The position numbers were made by a program, and so were the translations under genes. A model generated the notes under the pieces. It had not been told where the DNA came from and searched no databases. It worked only from the letters and a program-made list of their open reading frames with translations. Of a stretch of 11,783 nucleotides of DNA, positions 1 to 7,700 are shown piece after piece; positions within the stretch are counted from its first letter, which is position 1; each line of letters opens with the position of its first letter. This stretch comes from Elusimicrobiota bacterium (GTDB lineage Bacteria > CAYTYR01 > UBA6262 > DAOVJB01), in assembly GCA_030673425.1 (NCBI GenBank), contig DAOVJB010000023.1, positions 1 to 11,783 of the forward strand, read 5' to 3'.

Positions 1-1598
1 GTTAATTCAGTATCACTGGCTAATAAACAATTTTTTAACCAAATTTGAGAGATTTTACCTTCATCTGCTTCTCCTTCTACATAGATATCTCCCCACCTGT
101 TTGCATTTATAATGCTTCCATCATGTCCATAATATTCTGCGATGGCGAGATTATATTTAGAATCATAGGAACTGAGTCCAGCACGTGTATTTCCATAGCT
201 CTTATTAGCAAGCAGAACATTGCTATTTGAGCTATAGCGAAGTCGTATGCCACCATTTGAATTAGAGTAGAATGAATTTCCCGATAAAATATTGTTTGAA
301 GAATATTCCATAGAAATACCATGAACAAAATTACTATAAGAAGTATTAGATAAAAGACAATTATAGTCTGAATAGTAAAGATATATACCGTTTTCTGTTA
401 GCTGGCTATAAACAGTATTGCTTTCCAAGAGATTCTTATCACAATTATGAAGGTAAATTCCAAAGAGTTTATTACTGTAAATAGTATTAGAATCAAGATA
501 ATTTGTATTAGAATCTTCAAGCATTATTCCGTAACCAGTATTTCCACCACCTACATTACTATAGGTGGTATTGTTTTTGAGTTCAACTCGATTGCTTGAA
601 TCAAGATATATTCCAGCATATGAATTGTCATGGAAACTGCTATTTTGGATATAGTTTCCGTACCAGCTAACTAAACGATTACAATCGGATATTATAAGGC
701 CAGCCCAACCAGAAGAATAAAATTCACAAGTTTCTATGGTAACTACGGAGGCATTGAATCCATTAAGACCGGATATGTAAACTCCCCATTTAGTTTTATC
801 TCCCTCGCTATAACTTCCCAAATTATAAAATTTGGCATAAGAAAAGTCAGCCTTAACTGTACCCTCTGTGTAATATGGAGCCGTTCCTATATATACTGGA
901 CTAGCAACTACCATATAGCTTTCTGACCCACTGCCTGAAATTAATATATTCTTATTATCAGCATTAAATCCTGTTATGGTACAAGTTCCAGCATTAAGGA
1001 ATCTATCAACATTAAGAGTTATTGAATCGTTTGCGGTGTTAGTTTTAAATTCTATGGAATATCGATTCAGGATATTAGGAATCGTAGCAGTAATAGTAGC
1101 TCCATTATTGGTTTCAAAAACGATGTTAGAATTCTCACTCGGTAGGTTAAGCCAGTATCCTGTTCCAACACTAAAAGTAACAGTAGTAGAACCACCATCA
1201 GGTTTAATATTAAAATTACTATTAGCTGATACGCTAGTGCTTCCATAGCAAGTAATAATGCTATCACCACTTGTTGGTTCTACTTTAAAGGTGCCACTAA
1301 CAGTAATGTTTCCATTAACAGTCAAATCAGCGCCTGAAGGCTGGAATTGCAGTATTCCGTTAGGTGACGCTACATTTAATCTGGAACAGTCAGCATCAGT
1401 ATTTATAGTTACTGTAGTACCAGCGGTTATAGTTACAGAATCAGTAGAGCCTGGAATACTTGCTGTATCCCATGTGCTTGTATCTCCCCAGTTTCCAGAC
1501 ACAGCGGAACTTATAGAAGCTGCAAAAGAATAGACAGTAGCACCAAACATTATCAATAACGTTACTAGAATAATAAATAATATATTTTTAGTTTTCAA
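1..1598 (-). CDS. Secreted right-handed beta-helix (NosD/PbH1-type) protein, partial
   Basis: The frame stays open for 532 codons from a TTG at 1598-1596 and runs off the left edge, so the C-terminus is missing. The start is well supported: a perfect AAGGAGG lies 6 nt upstream, an in-frame TAA sits at 1619-1617, no other start codon lies between them, and the next ATG is inside the signal peptide. Residues 1-27 are a Sec signal peptide (KTK, then a hydrophobic run, then YSFAA). Residues 35-70 carry the GNWGDTSTWD...IPGSTDSVTI pattern common at the N-termini of secreted bacterial surface proteins. About 75-280 is beta-rich. About 284-485 is a ladder of 20-26-residue repeats of the type (N)xYSN...GIYL..S..NxLxxN, as in NosD/PbH1 beta-helices. 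Such folds act as polysaccharide-active enzymes, adhesins or surface structures; no catalytic residues can be assigned here. The gene lies downstream of the protease gene but has its own promoter. The family call is firm; the specific function is unknown. Confidence 0.88.
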   Translation of the reverse strand, partial: MKTKNILFIILVTLLIMFGATVYSFAASISSAVSGNWGDTSTWDTASIPGSTDSVTITAGTTVTINTDADCSRLNVASPNGILQFQPSGADLTVNGNITVSGTFKVEPTSGDSIITCYGSTSVSANSNFNIKPDGGSTTVTFSVGTGYWLNLPSENSNIVFETNNGATITATIPNILNRYSIEFKTNTANDSITLNVDRFLNAGTCTITGFNADNKNILISGSGSESYMVVASPVYIGTAPYYTEGTVKADFSYAKFYNLGSYSEGDKTKWGVYISGLNGFNASVVTIETCEFYSSGWAGLIISDCNRLVSWYGNYIQNSSFHDNSYAGIYLDSSNRVELKNNTTYSNVGGGNTGYGIMLEDSNTNYLDSNTIYSNKLFGIYLHNCDKNLLESNTVYSQLTENGIYLYYSDYNCLLSNTSYSNFVHGISMEYSSNNILSGNSFYSNSNGGIRLRYSSNSNVLLANKSYGNTRAGLSSYDSKYNLAIAEYYGHDGSIINANRWGDIYVEGEADEGKISQIWLKNCLLASDTEL

Positions 1599-1604
1599 GT
1601 TCTC

Positions 1605-1611
1605 CCTCCTT
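1605..1611 (-). promoter_or_regulatory. Shine-Dalgarno site of the beta-helix gene
   Basis: A full AAGGAGG match to the 16S anti-SD lies 6 nt before the TTG at 1598. It decides the start of the beta-helix gene, for which no suitable ATG exists. Confidence 0.9.
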
Positions 1612-1644
1612 AACTTTTAATACTTGAATTAAATATTAAGTTAA
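1610..1644 (-). promoter_or_regulatory. AU-rich leader hairpin touching the beta-helix gene's SD
   Basis: On the minus strand, TTAACTTAATA (1644-1634) can pair with TATTAAAAGTTAA (1622-1610). This gives 11 base pairs with a 2-nt bulge around an 11-nt loop. The 3' arm overlaps the first two bases of the Shine-Dalgarno (1611-1605). The pairing is visible in the sequence. Any role in translation or mRNA stability is inference, and the stem is almost all A-U and therefore weak. Confidence 0.4.
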
Positions 1645-1662
1645 ATTTATATAATTGTAGTA

Positions 1663-1692
1663 ATTATACTCCCAAGAAAACAGTTTTGTCAA
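1663..1692 (-). promoter_or_regulatory. Sigma70-type promoter of the beta-helix gene
   Basis: Minus-strand TTGACA (1692-1687) and TATAAT (1668-1663) both match the consensus exactly, with an 18-bp spacer. Transcription would begin near 1656, giving a leader of about 58 nt. The gene can therefore be transcribed separately from the upstream protease gene. An 8-bp inverted repeat (AAGAAAAC, 1702-1695, with GTTTTCTT, 1681-1674) brackets the -35 and enters the spacer; it could be an operator half-site pair or chance. Confidence 0.75.
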
Positions 1693-1719
1693 TAGTTTTC
1701 TTAGCATTATAATTTATGT

Positions 1720-4700
1720 TTATTTAATTATAGCAATCTTTTTTCCAACTTTTGTATTGTTGGAGGTTTGCACAACATATAAATATATGCCACTTGCAAC
1801 ATTTTCGCCTGCTTCGTTTTTACAGTCCCAGGTAGCTGTTGCACTTACCACTCCAGTTTCTATTTCTTCATCTTCATTAAGAGTTCTAACTAATTCTCCG
1901 GTTATGTTATAAATGTAAATAGTAATGTTACTGTCGATTGGTAAATTTACAATTTTAACTGTTTGTCCTTGAACGGGATAGCATGGATTAGGATAACAGA
2001 ATGTTTGATCTAAATTTTCTAAATCACCAGTAACATATCCCATTATAGAGTAAGTAGAGAAATGGTCTGTTTGACAAGAGACAGTGTTTCTGGATGGATT
2101 TAATTGCACAGCTTTTATCAATGTCCATTTTTTAATTGTTTCATCTAAATAGAAAATTCGTAAAGTATTCTCGCTTATATCCGTACCATCTACTATGTCA
2201 TTTTGATCAGCATCAAAATAGGGGATAATAATAGTTACGTTGCCATTTAAGTTAACAATTGTTTCTCCTGTAAGTTCATCGGTTGCAATAAAGGTGCGAA
2301 TAGTATTTTCTGTCTCAATGATTTTTACCCTACGGTCTTTTTCAGCTTTATCCATTGCTTCTTTGATAATACCGGAGTCGGCACTTGGTGTGGTAATGGT
2401 TATATTTATGTCGGTGTCTTCAGGTAATATATCAGGAGGAATAACGACTTGGGTGCCATCGGAATTAGAAATTGTACCTCCTTCGGCAGCTTTAATCGTT
2501 TTTTCTATGGCGAAGCTTTGTCCCGCGGTGATAGTAAATCCGGTATTGCCAGTGGCATCAACAATAGAGCATGTAAAAGTAGCTTCTCCTTCTGGAGTAG
2601 TGGATTCTATATATAGAGTCCCTGTCCAATTTTTATCAGAGCCGGTCAAAAATATATCAGTAGACGTTCCTCCTTGGGGTGTATAGCTCAATTCCGGCGT
2701 TTGTGTAATTAAACCAGTATCATTTATAGTAAGTTCTACAGTATACTCACCAGTTTTAAAAGGTGGTGAACTAGATGTAAAACTAACTGAACCAATAGGA
2801 GCAATGGTATCAACCATGACTCCATCACTTGTTTCTGACCACTCGCCATAACTGCCTGCGGTGTTTTTGGCTTTTACACGAGCATAGTAGGTTATACCTT
2901 CACTGCAATCAGTTATCGATTTAGACAGAACATTTCCAACATCGCTGTTAAAGATATAAGAACTAAAAGAGGTTTCAGTGCTTATTTGGACATAATATCC
3001 AACTATACCACTCTCATCAGTAGCTGTTCCCTGTGTCCAGGTAAAAGTAATTTCATTAGAAGAAACATAGCTAGCGGGTCCTGTTGGTTTGCTGGGAGCT
3101 CCTTCTGGTATGGTAGCATCAATAGTTATACCATCACTTATATCTGACCACTCAGTATATATACCAGTGCCGTTTTCAGCTTTAACACGGGCATAATAAG
3201 TTTCTTCATTTATACAATCAGTTATTTCTTTAGTTAAGACCTCACCTACATCTGCATCAAAAAGACAATAACTAAAAGAACTAAAGGTACTTACTTGTAG
3301 ATAATATCCAATAATCCCGCTTTCAGCATCAGTAGCTGTTCCCTGTGTCCAGGTAAAAGTGATGACATTAGCATAAGAGTAGTCTCCTCCATCAATAGGA
3401 ACAGAAGGTGTTCCTACAGGAGAAGTAATATCAATAGTTATTCCATCACTGGTTTCTGACCAACTTCCATATAACCCGGCTTCATTTTTGGCTTTTACAC
3501 GAGCATAATAGGTTGAGCCATTGGTGCAGTTCTCTATTTCTTTTGAAAGGTTATTACCTACATCTTCATCAAAAATACAGGTATCAAAAGAAGTACTTGT
3601 GCTTACTTGTAAATAATAACTGACAATCCCACTTTCTTTATCTTCACAAGAGTTTTGTGTCCAGCTGAAATCTATGCTTGTATCAGAATAAGGATTGGGA
3701 GTAGTAGGAGCAGATGGGGTATCGTTAGGAGGGGTTGAGTCCACCATTTGTCCGTTTGAAGAGTAATAAATATTTGCTTCTGCTGGAATCGTACAGGTTT
3801 GAGCTTGAGTTAGAGCTGTCAAATCATCGTATTTGGAAATTAAAAAATCAGAATTATTACCTTTGGATATGCCTATTGTTGGTGTTAAATTAGAATTCCC
3901 TGTTCCATAGTTGAATTTTATGTCGCCATTGTTATATAAGATAACTTCCACATTTACTGGTGAAGCTCCTATAGTGGTTTCTGCGCACCATCTGATGCAA
4001 ACAGAGTCAGTGTCAGGCTGGTGAATATATATATCTTCACCATCCTGAGTAACACCGTTGGTTCTTATATCATCCCATAATGGTGCAATCATTACTTTAG
4101 TTTTGAGTATAGTTTGACTATTTTCATGGCCAGTAGAGGGGCTACTGAAAAATAAAACTCCATTACTAGAAATATATACTTTGGTATAATCAGTTCCATA
4201 AAAATTAAAAGTAAAAGGTAAAGTATACTCCCAGTAAACATCATCTGCCCGATAATTTTGGGCTGTGCCACTTCCAATAAATTCATTATTGGTTAATGTT
4301 TCATAATATCCTGAATAAATTGGGTCAGTCTCTAAGCCATCTCCATTTTGAGCTTTTATCGTGAAATAATAAGTAGTTCCATCTTTTAGGTTTAATCCTA
4401 TTTGCGTTCCACTTAGAGCAGAACCGTTATCTATCCAGTCTATTACATCTGTTCCTCCTGTTGTTGTCCCAATTGCATAGTGATACTTATTTATTCCACT
4501 TTCGTTGTCAATAGCTTGATCCCAGTTAGCAGAAAGTTGTGTTTTGCTGGTGCTATAATCCGTATCTTCTCCAGTTCCATCTCTTACTATAGAAGGACCT
4601 ATGGGTGGAGTAGAATCAGGTTCAACAATAATTATTCCATCGCTATTTTCGGAATAGTCAGAGTATAATTCCACTCCATTTTTAGCTCTTACCCGTGCAT

Positions 4701-7700
4701 AATATGTAGAACCTACAGAACAGTTTGTTATAGTTCTGCTTAAAACATTTCCAACGTCTTGATCAAATTTGTCATTTCCCCCAGGAGTTGTACCAACCTG
4801 CAGATGATATCCGGTTATACCACTTTCTGGATCGGTTGCTGTTCCCTGTGTCCAATTAAAAGTAATAGTTGTTAATCCTGTCTGAGTTCCTTCATCGGTA
4901 GGTGTAGATGGTTTTCCTGTGGGAGCTGTAGTATCAAGGTCTATGGTAATGCCATCACTTATATCCGAATACTCGGAATATAATCCCACTCCATTTTTAG
5001 CTCTCACTCGTGCATAATAAGTGAGACCATTAGAACAGTTTGTAATTTCTTTAGTAAATACATTACCAACACCTTGCGAGTATGTATAAGTATCAAAAGC
5101 AGTGGCAGTACTTACCTGTAAATAATATCCAATGATTCCACTTTCAGGGTCACTGGCTGTTCCTTGTGCCCAGTTAAAAGTGATATTGGAAACAACCGAG
5201 GTTGTTCCTTCATCAACAGGAGTAGTAGGACTTCCCAGCGGTGGACTACCGTCAGAAGTTAACCCCAGCCAGTTCAGAACGTTTTGCATAACCTGGCTTC
5301 TCATGGCTTGTGAATTTATAGCTTCAAAACCGAATGAAAAATAGACTAATTTATAAGTACCGGTATCTATCTTTAATCCTCCTGTCCCACTCGAGATTAT
5401 ATCGGCAGGTGTTATATTTTGAGAAATTGAAAGCTTACCGTATCCAGGAGACGGGCTACTGGTAGAAGTAGCAGAAGTATCATATATGAAAATGCTGGTA
5501 GCTGGTGAGATAGGATCTATTTCTGAAGGCCAGGATTGATTACTGGCTCCATCTCCTCCAGAAGTAGAAACACCTATTCCATCCATAATATCTCCTGAAA
5601 CACCGTTTAGTCCGTAGAGATTAGTATCATCAGCTGCATAGGTGGCGTAGAGATAATTATTATAAAAAGAATCGTATCTAATGTCAAAACCTATATCTTG
5701 TCCCGTGATAAATAATTTTCCACCGTTATCAAGGAAATCAGCTAAGTTTGTCTGGTCACTAGATGTAAGAGTAGTTGACCAGTCATTTCCAGTAAACCAT
5801 ATTACGTAATTGTATTGTGATAAATCTTCTGTTGAGGGACTTCCCTGGTTGGATACATTCCAATAATCATAGGTATAGTTTATAGCATCTAAGGTATTTT
5901 TATAATAGTTTTCATAGCTACCTCCAATATCATCATCAACTAAAATAAGAGGAGGGCTTGGCGATAAGATAAAGTTTTCAGTAGTGGTTTGTCCGCCAGT
6001 TACAGATATATCTTCTCTTGTTTGAGTGATATGTCCGGTACTTGTCACCTCAAGGGTATATGTTCCCTGAGCTATGCTTATTGAGTAATTGCCTGTGGTA
6101 GGATTCGTAGTGACAGAGTCTACAGGGGTATTTACAACTGTAATTGTGGCACTTAAAGGACTTCCGTCTTGGGCATCCGTAACAGTACCCGCAATCGTAC
6201 CTGATGGTGCGGCTGAGAGGGAGAAATTTTCAGTAGTAGTCTGGTCTGTTATAATTTGAACATCAGTTCTTGTTTGGCTTATATATGCATAAGAAGAAAC
6301 CTCTACCGTGTAAGTTCCCTCAGCCAAAGCTATATCATAATTACCATCAGTATCAGTAGTAGTTTGTGCTCCGGTCTGGGTAATTTTTATTATAGCTCCT
6401 TTTAGGGGACTATCAGAGGCATCTTTTACGGTACCTTGTAAAGTTCCGCTTATAGCTAACAGGGTGACTGCAGCCAAAGCATCTACTCTTCCCCAGCCGT
6501 AACGGTCATCCTGTCCAACTGTTCCGTAATCTATGGAAGTATCAATTATGGCTTGTTTTAATTGGGATACAGTTGCATTTGGTTCTGCTTGTAACAAGAG
6601 AGCAACAGCTCCGGCAATATGTGGCGCTGCCATAGAAGTGCCATTATAGGTATCGTAGCCTCCACCTGGGACCGATGATTTTACACTGACTCCAGGAGCG
6701 CTAATATCTGGTTTTAGATAATAGCCAACATAAGGAGGTGTATTCCAGTATACATTCTGTCCGCTACTAAAGGAAGCTACTTCATCAGAACTGTTAGTTG
6801 CTCCTACTCCAAAAGCACTCGGAACATTTCCCGGGCCTCCACTGGATCCTTGACCTGAGTTTCCAATAGAAAATGCAGGAAAAGTTCCTGCTGCTACCAT
6901 ATTATCTGTTGGTTCCAGCCATCCTGGGTAAATACCAGTTGCTCCCAGAGACATATTGACTACCTGGGCACCATCGTCAGTGTCAGGATTTTCGTCAGGG
7001 TCTATTATCCATTCCATTCCGGCAACTACTTGAGCAAAAGTACCTGACCCACCATTTAAAACTAAGCCTGAAATCAATGAAGCTTCTGGTGCTACACCAA
7101 TGTAATTACCAGTTGCATCTCCACCCAGAATTGTTCCAGCAGTATGTGTGCCATGTGTTCCACTATCATAAGGTGTGGAACTAGGCACCTGATTTCCACT
7201 GCCGTTAAACTCTGCCCATAAGATGAGTTTACCGGTAAGGTCTGGATGGGTAGTGTCTACGCCTGTATCTAAATGTCCGACTCGGATGCCATTTCCTTTT
7301 ATACCGAAATTAGTCCAGACTTGGTCAGCCTTAATTTTAGCTATACCCCATTCAACATCTTCTTGAGGAGTTATGTCATCTGCCTTTTCAATAGGGGGGA
7401 GGGAGACGATAAAATTTTCATGAATTTCTTCTACCTCTGGACGGGAGGCAATTTTTTCAATTACATCTTTAGTAGCAGTAACAGCCATTCCGTTAAAAAG
7501 CCAGAAATGTCTGATTTTTTCGATTTTCCCCAAAGCTCTTTTATTACTCAGAAAAGGAGAAAGCATCTGTTGGCTTTTCTGATTTTTTTGTTTAAGGATT
7601 TTAAGAACCTCAGCTCTTTTCCCTCGTACAGCTTTTATATCAGGTTTATCTTTTAAGCGAACAATAACCGTAATTTTTTCAGTAGTATCTAATTTTTTTA

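Larger units (their letters stand above)
2809..3738 (-). repeat. Second block of three fibronectin-III-like repeats (R4-R6)
   Basis: This encodes residues 1358-1460, 1461-1564 and 1565-1667. Each unit carries F.WTQ, ESGI..YY.Q.ST, DVG..L.K, a C just before the YYARVKA strand, and SDG(I/V). The conserved Cys residues at 1428, 1532 and 1635 are 104 and 103 residues apart. R4 and R5 each have a second Cys exactly 17 residues earlier (1411 and 1515), which could give an internal disulfide; R6 and the first block lack it. Confidence 0.85.

Noticed and set aside
250-750. CRISPR-like or tandem DNA repeats
   Set aside because: The repetition is at the protein level (degenerate beta-helix rungs); no constant DNA repeat with unique spacers is present.
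976-1533. Two plus-strand open frames of about 90 codons
   Set aside because: They are antisense to the beta-helix gene, whose frame is continuous here with a signal peptide and repeats; they have no ribosome sites or recognisable motifs.
1674-1702. Terminator for the protease gene
   Set aside because: The 8-bp stem is almost all A-T, has no following U-tract on the minus strand, and overlaps the promoter of the next gene.
2240-2686. A 148-codon plus-strand open frame
   Set aside because: It is antisense to the C-terminal part of the protease gene and its composition mirrors the sense repeats.
7273-7656. A 127-codon plus-strand open frame
   Set aside because: It overlaps the protease propeptide and catalytic Asp region on the opposite strand, with no supporting site.
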